64,000 nt of DNA from Paenibacillus vini (GCF_018403325.1 NZ_BOSL01000007.1:202938-266937), one strand, 5' to 3'; counted from the stretch's first letter, positions 51,391 to 60,873 are shown. The notes: generated by a model not told the origin, from the letters alone. Made by a program: numbers and translations.

Positions 51391-51484
51391 AAGGGAAAGT
51401 ATCCCTGTCTGTCTACAGCTCTAATAAGCTGAGGAGGACAATGGGTACTTTCCCTTTTTGCGTTTCGAAAAAGGAGGGAGCCGG
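51391..51484 (+). promoter_or_regulatory. Attenuator-like leader hairpin with overlapping small frame
   Basis: AAGGGAAAGTATCCC and GGGTACTTTCCCTT pair over 14 bases with one bulged T, followed by TTTT: an intrinsic-terminator shape between promoter and kinase gene. Its 37-base loop contains the smaller hairpin CAGCTCTAATAAGCTG, then GAGGAGG and ATG 51441. That ATG opens a 42-codon frame that runs into the kinase gene and stops at 51567-51569. The arrangement suggests conditional termination or translation-dependent control. I could not match it to a known riboswitch. Confidence 0.5.
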
Positions 51485-53008
51485 TTGCCGTTTATACCGA
51501 AATATGAACGCGGCGGAATTTTGGCAGGCCGCTACAGGATGGAGAAAATTATTGGAGAAGGGGGCATGAGCCGGGTTTATCTCGCCTCCGATTTGAAGCT
51601 GCCCGGGAAGCGTTGGGCAGTGAAGGAGAGTCCGTTTACACCGGAGCTTGGTCTCCGGTTGGAGGATGAAGCTGAACTGCTTATTTCGTTAAATCATCCT
51701 CGGTTGCCGAGAATTTCAGATTTTTTTCAAATGGAGGGCGGATATTCATACTTGGTGATGGATTATGTGGCAGGTGTTCATCTGGATAAGTATGTATTGG
51801 GCAATAAGGAAGCTTTAACCCCTGACAAATTAGCCAGGCTAGGATTGCAAATTTGTGAGGGTCTACATTATCTTCATAGTCTTCATCCGCCGATCATTCA
51901 TCGGGATCTGAAGCCGTCCAATCTGCTGATCGATGAGCAGGAAGAAATCATGTTTGTTGATTTCGGGATTGCCCGCAAATATAAACAGGAAACTCTTGAG
52001 GATACGGTTAAACTCGGAACGATCGGATTTGCGGCACCGGAACAATATGGAGGGCGACAGACGGACGGCAGAACGGATTTATATTCGCTTGGCGCCGTGC
52101 TGCTCTATTTGGGAACCGGGTGCAAATATTCTTATTGGTCGGAAGAGACAGCGGCCATCCTCCGGCGTAAAGGTTTAGCTTTGCTGGAACCGATTATTGT
52201 GCGACTTCTGCAACATGAACCGGAGAACAGATACTCTTCGGCGGAAGAGACGGCGGAAGCGCTGAGAGCTGTGGCGAGCACACTATTTAATGCAACTGCA
52301 AAGGATGCAAACCTGGAAGATGCACAGCGGAGCGATTTCCGTCGGACGCCGCGCTCTATTGTAATTGCCGTAATGGGGGCGGCACCCGGTATCGGCACAA
52401 CGCATACCTGCATCGCACTGGCCCACCTGTTATCCAAGTTTACGCCGAGGATCTCGGTTGTGGAGATGGAGGTCAAATCCAACGCTTTCCGGACGATGTC
52501 CGTTCTTGTGGAAGGGACTGATGCATTCCGCGAAGCGGGACCGCAGCGTTTCCGGTTTCGGAGCGTCGATTACATCCGGGCTCCATCGCGACAGGAATTA
52601 CTGGATCTGATTGCGGGAAGCGGCGAGTATGTGATCTGCGATCTCGGATCAGGCAGGCGAAAGGAACATTTAGAGGAGTTTGCCCGTGCCGATCTGTCCA
52701 TTCTTGTTTGTCCGGCGGCGGAATGGCGTCATGAGGATCTGGCGGCTTTCGAAGCGAGCTCGGGTCCCGTCAGAAAAAATTGGGTATGCTGCGTACCGTT
52801 TGGTTCCAGGAATGCCGTCCGTCGTATCCGCAAAACTTTTAGTACGGGAAAAGTATACGTCTTGCCTGCCGAGCATGATCCTTTTTCCCCGGGGAAGGAA
52901 ATGGAGTCGGCTCTGGCCGAAATATGCGGGGGATTTTTTCCGCAAAGCGTGCTGCAGGGGAAAAGCGGACTACGCTGGAGGCGAAGACGCAGGAAAGGAA
53001 GTGAATAA
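51485..53008 (+). CDS. Ser/Thr protein kinase fused to a CpaE-like domain
   Basis: A 507-residue cytoplasmic protein. Residues about 15-270 are a Hanks-type kinase: IIGEGGMSRVYLAS (Gly loop), WAVKES (Lys), IHRDLKPSNLLID, FVDFGIARKYK and FAAPEQYGGRQTDGRTDLYS. Residues about 290-490 look like a MinD/CpaE-type domain (VIAVMGAAPGIGTTHTCIAL, YVICDLGSG), but the P-loop reads GIGTTH where the usual Lys would stand, so ATP binding is doubtful. No membrane segment. TTG 51485 follows AAGGAGGG. As first gene of the pilus-type operon it may phosphorylate machine components. Confidence 0.85.
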   Translation: MPFIPKYERGGILAGRYRMEKIIGEGGMSRVYLASDLKLPGKRWAVKESPFTPELGLRLEDEAELLISLNHPRLPRISDFFQMEGGYSYLVMDYVAGVHLDKYVLGNKEALTPDKLARLGLQICEGLHYLHSLHPPIIHRDLKPSNLLIDEQEEIMFVDFGIARKYKQETLEDTVKLGTIGFAAPEQYGGRQTDGRTDLYSLGAVLLYLGTGCKYSYWSEETAAILRRKGLALLEPIIVRLLQHEPENRYSSAEETAEALRAVASTLFNATAKDANLEDAQRSDFRRTPRSIVIAVMGAAPGIGTTHTCIALAHLLSKFTPRISVVEMEVKSNAFRTMSVLVEGTDAFREAGPQRFRFRSVDYIRAPSRQELLDLIAGSGEYVICDLGSGRRKEHLEEFARADLSILVCPAAEWRHEDLAAFEASSGPVRKNWVCCVPFGSRNAVRRIRKTFSTGKVYVLPAEHDPFSPGKEMESALAEICGGFFPQSVLQGKSGLRWRRRRRKGSE

Positions 53009-53929
53009 ATGTTCAGGATGAGACGGAAAACGAAGCACCTAATTTATGCCGGCTTAGCTGGCGTGATCGCAACCGGACTTATATTTGGCGGGTTCATGTT
53101 CGTTAAAACTTCGAAGATGACAGAAGCCCGAATAGAAATGCAGGGTAGATTGGAAGCTGAAATTCGCATTCTTCAGGAGGAGGCGGGCCGGTCCAAGGTT
53201 CAGGGATGGGCGCCTGCCCGGGAACTCCCGGCAGGTCATGTGATTTCTATGGAGGACCTTGTATCCGTTGAATTGCCGGAAGGCAGCGTACCGAGTGATT
53301 GGCTCAAGACCAGAGAACAAATCGCCGGTAAAACGGTCAAGCTGTCACTTAAGCCGAATACGCTGCTGACAGGCACGCTTTTATATGAGGAAGAGCCAAC
53401 GCCTTCCGATCTCCGTTTCCGTGAAATGGGTTTTATCCAGCTTCCAGGAGCGCTTAGCGAGCAGGACGTCATTGATGTGCGTATCCAGTTTCCGACGGGA
53501 CAAGATTACATATTGTTGGCCAAAAAAAAGGTGAACTCGTTAGCATCAGGTACGGTTACGATGACCCTGAATGAATCGGAAATCCTGTCGCTGTCCAGCG
53601 CAATCGTCGACGCTTATTTGCATAAAGCCTCGATCTATGCCTTGCTCTATGTGGAGCCAAGCCTTCAAGCAAAAGCTATTCCGACGTACCCGGCCAACGA
53701 GGCCGTGCTGAAATTGATCAAGCAGGACCCGAATATCGTCGGTCGTGCCGAACATGCCTTGAGCAACTCCGCCCGTACTGGTCTTGAAGCGGATCTTGGA
53801 GGGGTATCGGCACAATCGGCCGCAGAATATGCGGGATATCAAGCAACTCAAGCGTCACCGCCACCATCTTCCCGGGCCGACTCGCCAACAGGCGGTCAAG
53901 AACAGTTTGTCATGGGGCCGGCGGAATAA
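53009..53929 (+). CDS. CpaB/RcpC-like SAF-domain protein
   Basis: A 306-residue protein with an N-terminal membrane segment (residues about 10-31), a short coiled stretch, then a SAF domain: WAPARELPAGHVISMEDLVS and IAGKTVKLSLKPNTLLTGTL, as in CpaB/RcpC proteins that assemble Flp/Tad pili at the envelope. The C-terminus (ATQASPPPSSRADSPTGGQE) is disordered. It starts one base after the kinase stop. Confidence 0.8.
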   Translation: MFRMRRKTKHLIYAGLAGVIATGLIFGGFMFVKTSKMTEARIEMQGRLEAEIRILQEEAGRSKVQGWAPARELPAGHVISMEDLVSVELPEGSVPSDWLKTREQIAGKTVKLSLKPNTLLTGTLLYEEEPTPSDLRFREMGFIQLPGALSEQDVIDVRIQFPTGQDYILLAKKKVNSLASGTVTMTLNESEILSLSSAIVDAYLHKASIYALLYVEPSLQAKAIPTYPANEAVLKLIKQDPNIVGRAEHALSNSARTGLEADLGGVSAQSAAEYAGYQATQASPPPSSRADSPTGGQEQFVMGPAE

Positions 53930-53944
53930 AAGGAGGTACCAAGG

Positions 53945-54622
53945 GTGAAAAGCTGGATTTTTACAGGTAAGAGCGATAAAAGGGATCTGCTGCTGTACAT
54001 TTGCAAGGTGCTGTCCGGAACAGGCAAAAGGGTGTTACTGGTGGACATGACCGATGGCAGAAAGTACCGTTATTTGGCCAGTAGCGTGAAAAATTGTATA
54101 CCTCTTACCGAGTATAACGGGTTTGATATTTGTGATGGAATCACCGCCGCAGAACCTGAACTTTACGACTACTGTCTGTATGATCTGGAGACGATGCATT
54201 TTGGTTCAATTGAGATTTGGAAGCGGGTTGATGCCGTTATGTGGGTCACTTCATATGACCGCTATGAGGTGGAGAATAGCGCCGAGTGGTTCAGTCATTT
54301 GTTTCTCCGATGGCCTCAACTTAAATCGCTGCGGATTCAGCCGGTCTTTATACGAACGGTCGACAGCTTTTTGACCCCCGATTACATTATGGGCTATGTG
54401 GAGCACTTGCCTATTGAATGGAGTAAAGAGATGGTGTGCATTCCCTGGTGCGAAACTAATGAAATCGTGCAGATGGAGAATGAACATGCGCAAACTTTGC
54501 GGATGGGGCGAATCTCCAGATCATATAAGAAAGCGATTCTATCCTTGATCGTGAATCTCGCAGGTCTGTCTATGCCGAGTACGAAAAAAGCGCTGCGGTC
54601 GGCGGACAGGAGGAGGGCATGA
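53945..54622 (+). CDS. Degenerate MinD/CpaE-like protein
   Basis: A 225-residue protein beginning KSWIFTGKSDKRDLLLYICK and KRVLLVDMTDGRKYRYLASS, which follows the fold of MinD-type ATPases (beta1-P-loop-alpha1, then Leu-Val-Asp) with the P-loop Gly residues largely lost. VDAVMWVTSYDRYEVENSAE sits at the switch region. Probably a localisation factor without full ATPase activity. AAGGAGG precedes GTG 53945. Overlaps the next gene by 4 bases. Confidence 0.6.
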   Translation: MKSWIFTGKSDKRDLLLYICKVLSGTGKRVLLVDMTDGRKYRYLASSVKNCIPLTEYNGFDICDGITAAEPELYDYCLYDLETMHFGSIEIWKRVDAVMWVTSYDRYEVENSAEWFSHLFLRWPQLKSLRIQPVFIRTVDSFLTPDYIMGYVEHLPIEWSKEMVCIPWCETNEIVQMENEHAQTLRMGRISRSYKKAILSLIVNLAGLSMPSTKKALRSADRRRA

Positions 54623-55467
54623 GCAGGATCATCTTTTGGGATTACGGACATGAAGGATCGGCCGAGGTTGCCGCGGCGGCAGCGATAGGGATGTCTTTGA
54701 CACATCCGGGAAGGATTCTGCTGCTGAATGAGGTTAAAGCCGGGACTAATGTTGAAGCTGGCTTCTCTCTGTCTGACCAATATCAGGGCAGGGGCGCTCT
54801 TCCGCTTACGGAATACGGGATTGACGCCTTGCTGCGTTTATCCGCCAATCAACGTTTAAGTGCAGCGAACTTCTCGGATTATACTCAACCGGTCATCAAA
54901 GGGAAACTGGATCTTGTTTCCGGAAGCCGAGAAGAATGTCTTGAAAATTCACATGAGTCAGGTGAGAAGCTGGGCCGTGTTTATGCCGCTGCGGAGCAGG
55001 CTTATGATTTTATTTTTACTGGAAGTCGATTTTCCTCCGGAGCTGTTGCTGTAGCAGGCCCGCATAATTTGCCGAAAGGACGGCTGCTTAGTGTCGCTGT
55101 ACTTCGGCAAAATCGTTTGGAGCTGGAACGGTTTTTTGGTGATATGGTCAGTGAGACTAACGGAGCAAATGTCACGGATGCTATCGTGATTCAGCATTAT
55201 GATCACCGTTCGCAATGGTCGGCTGGCAACATTCGAAGGCGGTTTGGCTGCAAGCTGCCGCTGTACGTCATTCCGCATAGCACGGAGTTTATGGATGCTT
55301 GGAATAACATGAATATCCTCCGATTTATCCGATTGCACCGGCTGTTACCGCGCAGGAGACCCGCGAAAGAAGGATTTATGTCGGGGCTTGCCAACCTTTG
55401 TGACGGCCTATATCGGCTCGCTGCTGGACGAGACGTATATTCTCGGGGCGGAGAAAAGGGGGCATGA
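54619..55467 (+). CDS. CpaE/TadZ-like ATPase-fold protein
   Basis: A 282-residue protein: SRIIFWDYGHEGSAEVAAAA (strand and P-loop position), GRILLLNEVKAG, LDLVSGSREE and VYAAAEQAYDFIFTGSRF, following the MinD/CpaE layout but without a canonical Walker A Lys. TadZ/CpaE proteins mark the site of pilus assembly. It starts inside the preceding stop (ATGA) and overlaps the ATPase gene by 4 bases. Confidence 0.65.
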   Translation: MSRIIFWDYGHEGSAEVAAAAAIGMSLTHPGRILLLNEVKAGTNVEAGFSLSDQYQGRGALPLTEYGIDALLRLSANQRLSAANFSDYTQPVIKGKLDLVSGSREECLENSHESGEKLGRVYAAAEQAYDFIFTGSRFSSGAVAVAGPHNLPKGRLLSVAVLRQNRLELERFFGDMVSETNGANVTDAIVIQHYDHRSQWSAGNIRRRFGCKLPLYVIPHSTEFMDAWNNMNILRFIRLHRLLPRRRPAKEGFMSGLANLCDGLYRLAAGRDVYSRGGEKGA

Positions 55468-57275
55468 CCTTGAATGCAGCCGGATTAAATTTGATAGGAA
55501 TCATCACTTTAGTTGCCGTCTGTTTGGCTTGTCTCTGGCTGAAGGCCAAGTCTTCAGGAGAATCTTTCTTACATCGTGCGCCTGGAAGGGATCGATATTC
55601 TTTTACGGAACTCATCGCTTACGTCAAGCATCAGATCCATGAGCTTAGCCGCAATCCCTCTAACGAATGGGGGATGAACGAGGAAGCCTGGAACCGAAAA
55701 GTAAAGGTTCGGGCCGAGCTTCGGCAAGCATTACGCGGCTGTACGTATGGCGACCAGCAGGATAAACGTTACGTTAAATCCTTTATTCGCGATTTGCTAG
55801 TAAGAGGGTACGGTATCTCGGAAGAAAATATAGACCTTATTATTCCATTCCGCGACCGGGAACGATTAAATGCGCAAGACAGATTTGAAATTGTGCTGTA
55901 CTTATACAGAAGACGGCATGGGGAAATGGCCTTATCCACGCTGATCGAAGACTATGACTTGGACCAGCCGAAGTGCCGGTCCGACGAAGATGGTACAGGG
56001 ATATTTGAAATTAATGCTGAGGATGTGGACTCGGTTTTTTACAGGGAGTATCGCCTGCTTTCATTTCCCGAGAAGCTGGACCTGGTCGTTCAGCGGGTCT
56101 ATCAAATGTACAAAGGATTTTCCGTGATCGACGCGATTCGGGAACAGAACATTGACGGGGTGAGCGGAGGAGTCAGCGGGATTCCCGGGAATCAATCCCT
56201 TTGGCAACGGATAGAGGATGAAATCGAACCGGGAGGGCCGGAAATTCCGCTAGATCAGGACGGAAGGCAAATAACTCGCTCCTGGGACAGTGTTTGGATT
56301 TTTTATAAAGGTAAAAGCATACGTTTATCCTTCTTATCTTTCGGAAGTGAAGCCGAATTGAAACGGGTGTGTCAGAACATTTACAAATTCAATTTGCCGG
56401 GTCAGTTATCCGAGGCTAACGGATTTAAAGTAAACGAGTTGAAGGACGGCTCCCGGGTCGTTGTGGTGAGACCGCCTTTTGCGGAATCATGGGCATTTTT
56501 TGTACGTAAGTTCGACGTGAAGAACGCAGTCCTTGAAGGGCTTATTCAAGGGAATAACTCCAACCTGCCGATCGAACTGTTGAAATATCTGATGAAAGGA
56601 AGCCGGATTACCTCGATCACCGGTTCCCAGGGTTCAGGCAAAACAACGCTGTTAATGGCCATGATCAAGCATATTTATCCTTCTTACACTTTACGCGTTC
56701 AGGAGATGTCATTCGAGCTTCATCTCCGGAGGATTTATAGTACGAGAAACATTTTAACCTTTCGTGAAACGGAATACATATCCGGGCAAGCGGGATTGGA
56801 TTTGCAGAAAAAAACGGATGGCACGGTCAATATCCTCGGGGAGGTAGCGACGGACGAGGTTGCGGCTTGGATGATACAGATGGCGCAAGTGGCAAGTTTA
56901 TTTACCCTGTTTACCCATCACGCCAAAACCTTCCGCGACCTGATTGAATCCCTGCGAAATTCCTTATTAAAGACCGGCATGTTTAGGGATGAAAAGATTG
57001 CCGAATATCAGGTAGCGGGTGTGCTGGATTTTGATATTCATCTCTGCAAGGACTATCAGGGGAACAGATACATAGAACGAATTACGGAGTGCTGCCGTCT
57101 GAACGAGAGTTACCAGGAAAGGGTGATTGTCGAGTATCGTAACGGAGCATATGTACCTGTAAAGCCGATCTCTGCGCATAGCCTTAAGGAAATGTCCAAA
57201 GAGATGACACCGGAAGATGCAGCGGCCTTTGAAAGGTTTGCGGGTATGTATTGGAGGGAGGCCATTGGAGCTTAA
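55464..57275 (+). CDS. CpaF/TadA-type secretion ATPase
   Basis: A 603-residue type II/IV secretion ATPase. An N-terminal hydrophobic segment (residues about 8-26) is unusual for CpaF. The ATPase core has FFVRKFDVKNAVLEGLIQGN, ITGSQGSGKTTLLMAMIKHI (Walker A), ILGEVATDEVAAWMIQMAQV (Walker B region) and SLFTLFTHHAKTFRDLIESL (His box). It powers assembly of a Tad/Flp-like pilus. The next gene overlaps its end by 11 bases. Confidence 0.88.
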   Translation: MTLNAAGLNLIGIITLVAVCLACLWLKAKSSGESFLHRAPGRDRYSFTELIAYVKHQIHELSRNPSNEWGMNEEAWNRKVKVRAELRQALRGCTYGDQQDKRYVKSFIRDLLVRGYGISEENIDLIIPFRDRERLNAQDRFEIVLYLYRRRHGEMALSTLIEDYDLDQPKCRSDEDGTGIFEINAEDVDSVFYREYRLLSFPEKLDLVVQRVYQMYKGFSVIDAIREQNIDGVSGGVSGIPGNQSLWQRIEDEIEPGGPEIPLDQDGRQITRSWDSVWIFYKGKSIRLSFLSFGSEAELKRVCQNIYKFNLPGQLSEANGFKVNELKDGSRVVVVRPPFAESWAFFVRKFDVKNAVLEGLIQGNNSNLPIELLKYLMKGSRITSITGSQGSGKTTLLMAMIKHIYPSYTLRVQEMSFELHLRRIYSTRNILTFRETEYISGQAGLDLQKKTDGTVNILGEVATDEVAAWMIQMAQVASLFTLFTHHAKTFRDLIESLRNSLLKTGMFRDEKIAEYQVAGVLDFDIHLCKDYQGNRYIERITECCRLNESYQERVIVEYRNGAYVPVKPISAHSLKEMSKEMTPEDAAAFERFAGMYWREAIGA

Positions 57276-59343
57276 GTCATTTCTCATGATTCTTGTCGGA
57301 ATGTCATTATGCTGTTTTTTGCTGCTGCTCGGTTTGGGAAAATTAATTGCCAAACGAGAAGAGGAGCAGGGGTTATCGTTAGCTGATCGCGGACACCCAT
57401 CGTCCCGCTTGATCCGCGGCGGATTGAATGTTCTTTTTCTGAGGTCCTATGCGTTATTCATGAAGCTGCCGCCGCTTAGATTTTATGTGTTGAAGGTTCG
57501 ATTCCGCTTGTCCGTTCTCCAAGTTTATGACGAGTTTAGTTTACGAAGGCAAACGATCAAGATTGTTTATCTGATCCTGGGTACCCTCACATTCGTGATC
57601 GGCGTACTGACGGCAATGAATCTTAACTTGATCTTCTTTCTTTCCTTGTTGATAGCCGCCGTTGTCATTCAAGGTCTGATCCTGGACGGGTATATCAATC
57701 GGTTGGAAAAGAAGCTGCTGGAACAAATGCTAGATTTGTTCGGCGCCGTCAGGCTGGCCTATCACAGGCACGGTATGGTTGAAGACGCTATAGATGAATC
57801 CATCGAATCGGTTGGAGAGGAAATCGCTCTGCATGCTCATAGGATTTATGACGCTTTAAGTGATGTTAAACCGGATGAGGCGCTGGAGAAATATTATGAA
57901 GTCGCGCCAAACCGTTTTCTTCGAGCGTTTGCGGGGATATCAAGGATGATTATGGAATTCGGGGACCGCAAAAAGGATAAGGGTTCGTTGTATTTAAGAG
58001 GTCTGGCCAGCCTTACAGGGGAAATTCAGCTTGACTTGATTCGTCGAAGTAAGCTCGATTATTTGCTGAAGGGGCTAAATTTAATTGCTTTAGTGCCGAT
58101 TTTTTTTACCAAGCCGATTGAGATTTGGGCAAGGAGAAATTTTCCGCTCATGGATCAGTTTTATTTGAGTAAGGCAGGGATTCTGGCCAAGCTCGGGATT
58201 TTTCTGATCATTCTTATTTGCTATTTGCTGCTTCAGAAGCTGAAGAGTGAAGAGGAGACGGATTATAAGGCAGGTAGAAACCGGAATCCATGGGAATCAG
58301 CCTTGAGAAAATGGAGCCTTGTCCGGAAATGCTCGGCATGGTTCACCCCAAGGTTCAAATCTGCAGCCTATGAGCGAATTCATAAACTGCTGAAAGACAG
58401 TAATCATCACTTAAGTGTAGAAACGTTGCAAATCAGACGGCTAGTCATATTTCTGTTATGTGTGGTTATTACGACGGGTACTTTTTCTTATTTACATTTG
58501 AAGAGCCGGTCGTGGATTTTGAATGAGCCTCCGGCAAGCTATGTGTTTTTTGGAACTATGTCACAGGACGATGCTGAGGCTGCGGCGGAAATCGTCGACA
58601 TGGACAAGCAGGTTATGGTGGAGACAGGGATGGATTCTAATAGAGAGTATGATCAAATAGCTGCCTCCATCACACAAGTAATGGCGGAAAGGGGATTACA
58701 GCCGAACGATAAACAGCTTGAGGCAACGGCGGAGCGTGTCATAGATAAATTGAAACGCTGGAACGCGGAGTATCTGAAATGGTGGGAGCTTCTCTTGTCG
58801 CTGATTGCCGGATGGATCGGATACTGTGTACCGGTCTGGACGCTGATGTTCCAGAGGAGGATGCGGCTTATGGATATGAGGCAAGAAGTGTACCAGTTTC
58901 ATACGATGATTTCTATTCTGAAGGAACTGGAACGAATTTCTGTCGAAGAGATTTTGGACTGGCTGCATTCGTATGCCGTGATTTTCAAAATTCCACTGCA
59001 GAAATGTCTGCTCCATTTCGGGCATGGCGGCGAAGAAGCATTGAGGCAGATGAAGGAGGAGGCCGGGCTGGACGAGTTTAGGCAGTTGGCGGACAAGCTG
59101 CTTCTCGCTACGGAGAAAATAACGATCTCGGATGCCTTTGATGAGCTGGAGAGTGAGATGGCGTATCATTTTGAGCGGAGACGGCTCGATTATGAAAAAT
59201 CGCTGGATACGAAAGCGGGGATCGGCCGTATCATCGGTTTTGCGCCGATGTATTGTCTTGTGTTTGCCTACCTGGTCATCCCGTTGATTTGGATGAGCTT
59301 TCAACAGATGGGCATTTATTTTGAGCAAATTCAACATATTTAA
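57265..59343 (+). CDS. TadB-TadC-like double T2SSF membrane protein
   Basis: A 692-residue membrane protein with two type II secretion F-like halves. The first (residues about 10-340) has membrane segments near the N-terminus and GLNLIALVPIFFTKPIEIW; the second (about 390-690) has LVIFLLCVVITTGTFSYL, LLSLIAGWIGYCVPVWTLMF and FAPMYCLVFAYLVIPLIWMS. In most systems TadB and TadC are separate genes. TTG 57265 follows GGAGGGAGG and is preferred to an ATG at 57217 that has no ribosome site. Confidence 0.8.
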   Translation: MELKSFLMILVGMSLCCFLLLLGLGKLIAKREEEQGLSLADRGHPSSRLIRGGLNVLFLRSYALFMKLPPLRFYVLKVRFRLSVLQVYDEFSLRRQTIKIVYLILGTLTFVIGVLTAMNLNLIFFLSLLIAAVVIQGLILDGYINRLEKKLLEQMLDLFGAVRLAYHRHGMVEDAIDESIESVGEEIALHAHRIYDALSDVKPDEALEKYYEVAPNRFLRAFAGISRMIMEFGDRKKDKGSLYLRGLASLTGEIQLDLIRRSKLDYLLKGLNLIALVPIFFTKPIEIWARRNFPLMDQFYLSKAGILAKLGIFLIILICYLLLQKLKSEEETDYKAGRNRNPWESALRKWSLVRKCSAWFTPRFKSAAYERIHKLLKDSNHHLSVETLQIRRLVIFLLCVVITTGTFSYLHLKSRSWILNEPPASYVFFGTMSQDDAEAAAEIVDMDKQVMVETGMDSNREYDQIAASITQVMAERGLQPNDKQLEATAERVIDKLKRWNAEYLKWWELLLSLIAGWIGYCVPVWTLMFQRRMRLMDMRQEVYQFHTMISILKELERISVEEILDWLHSYAVIFKIPLQKCLLHFGHGGEEALRQMKEEAGLDEFRQLADKLLLATEKITISDAFDELESEMAYHFERRRLDYEKSLDTKAGIGRIIGFAPMYCLVFAYLVIPLIWMSFQQMGIYFEQIQHI

Positions 59344-59360
59344 CAAGGAGGTATTTTAAT

Positions 59361-59852
59361 ATGAACAACGCATCATCCGCTTTAAAGGTAGCGGCCGGTA
59401 TTTTTTTGACGATCGCTCTGATCACTATTGTTGTAATCTTGTTTGTATCCGCCCAGGAAGCTACGAAAACAGCTCAAAACAATTTTTCCGATATTCAAAC
59501 AGAACTGTCACAGGCCTCATTTACGGTTTATGACGATACGACAGTCAGCGGGTCCCAGGTCACGAATGCTTTGAGAAAATTCAAGGACCGGGAAGAGTTC
59601 GGTATTCAGATTAAGACGGGGAAAAACAGTACAGGCCAATGGTATGGAGACATTCTCAAAATCAACGGCACTCTGACGAACGAAGAATACGGTTCAGTGA
59701 GTGGCTCCAGCTTGGCGGATATAGGCAACACCTGGAACGAAAAGCTTAACGAATACGTCAATCCAAGCGGTAAATTCAAGGCAAAAGTGATCAAGGATAA
59801 TTCCAATGTAGTTAGGGGACTGATCTTTACCCAGACTACGGTCACTCCTTAG
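59361..59852 (+). CDS. Pilin-like protein 1 (probable major subunit)
   Basis: A 163-residue protein with a short polar N-terminus and one membrane helix (ALKVAAGIFLTIALITIVVI), then a soluble beta-rich domain with repeated Thr/Ser/Asn. AAGGAGG and a strong start set it apart from its neighbours, as expected for an abundant subunit. No classical GxxxxE prepilin site is obvious. Follows the TadB-TadC gene by 17 bases. Confidence 0.65.
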   Translation: MNNASSALKVAAGIFLTIALITIVVILFVSAQEATKTAQNNFSDIQTELSQASFTVYDDTTVSGSQVTNALRKFKDREEFGIQIKTGKNSTGQWYGDILKINGTLTNEEYGSVSGSSLADIGNTWNEKLNEYVNPSGKFKAKVIKDNSNVVRGLIFTQTTVTP

Positions 59853-59871
59853 CCGAGAAGCCGAATCACAC

Positions 59872-60306
59872 ATGCTGAAGAGCCTGAAAGATTTACTGTG
59901 GTTAGGTACGGCGGTTTCCTTAACTCTTGGAGCTGTATTGTTTACCCTTGATTTTACACGTAGTTATGATGGCCTTTTACAAAATTTATCCTCTTTCATT
60001 CAAACGCACAAGCGAAGTGTGACCCTATCGGGAGCCGGCTTAAGCAACGAAGCATCGAATTTCGATACATATACAGGATTGGATATATTATATGGCCTGC
60101 GGGGCTGGAAGTTGGAAGGGGCGGAAGTCTCGATTAACGGCACTGTGATTCCGGATGCCAAAGATGATGGAGCATTGCCTTCCGGTCTCTATGATCAAGA
60201 TCTAGGATTGGCCGTAGCTTTGCTGGACTTGGAGGAAGATTACAAGGCATACTCCCAGCTCGATAAGCAGGGGCGCTTGGTTAAGATATCTTTTAAATTA
60301 AAGTGA
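59872..60306 (+). CDS. Pilin-like membrane-anchored protein 2
   Basis: A 144-residue protein with one N-terminal membrane segment (LLWLGTAVSLTLGAVLFTLD) and an exported domain (YTGLDILYGLRGWKLEGAEV). It lies 20 bases after the previous gene with a weak ribosome site, so translation may be coupled. Likely a minor pilus component; family not recognised. Confidence 0.55.
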   Translation: MLKSLKDLLWLGTAVSLTLGAVLFTLDFTRSYDGLLQNLSSFIQTHKRSVTLSGAGLSNEASNFDTYTGLDILYGLRGWKLEGAEVSINGTVIPDAKDDGALPSGLYDQDLGLAVALLDLEEDYKAYSQLDKQGRLVKISFKLK

Positions 60307-60318
60307 AGGGGCCGAAGT

Positions 60319-60873
60319 ATGGGCAATGCTTTATCGAAGATCGCGGCGGCCATCCTGGCGGTCGTTCTGATCTTTCTTTTTCCCGCCGTCCAGTCCGCTC
60401 AGCGTCAGGAAGATATCAGGGTATTGTCGGCTTATAACACGCTTGTCCAGTTTACGGATGCCGTAAGAAGCAAAGGGTATGTCTCTGCGGAAATGTACGA
60501 GGATTTTTCGCGTGAGCTGGAGACCACAGGCGCGGCTTATGACATCGAACTAGAACACCGCCATAAGAAATATCATCCCGAATATAAGGACCCCGCCGAT
60601 CCGACAACATTTATGGACGAATTCAGCGTGGTCTACGATTCAAATTACACATCAGACATCCTTAAAATGTTGTTTCCTTCAGCTCTCCCTGCGGGTGGGC
60701 CGGTTTTAAGAAAATATAGGTTGGAGGCCGGGGATTATTTGAGTGTAACTTTAACGAAAGTGTCACGGTCCCCGTTGGAGGTTCTGTCAGGTTTTATCTA
60801 TGGCACGGCACCAGAAGGCGGCCAAACGAAGCATTTGTCCTACGGAGGCATGGTGTTGAATGAAGATTACTGA
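60319..60873 (+). CDS. Pilin-like membrane-anchored protein 3
   Basis: A 184-residue protein with an N-terminal membrane segment (KIAAAILAVVLIFLFPAVQS) and an exported charged domain (YDIELEHRHKKYHPEYKDPA). AAGGGG precedes the ATG. It overlaps the next gene by 14 bases. Its position suggests a minor pilus or pseudopilin-like role. Confidence 0.55.
   Translation: MGNALSKIAAAILAVVLIFLFPAVQSAQRQEDIRVLSAYNTLVQFTDAVRSKGYVSAEMYEDFSRELETTGAAYDIELEHRHKKYHPEYKDPADPTTFMDEFSVVYDSNYTSDILKMLFPSALPAGGPVLRKYRLEAGDYLSVTLTKVSRSPLEVLSGFIYGTAPEGGQTKHLSYGGMVLNEDY

Noticed and set aside
58696-59346. 216-codon minus-strand frame opposite the TadB-TadC gene
   Set aside because: Low-complexity His/Gln/Arg-rich translation typical of an antisense shadow, with no ribosome site.
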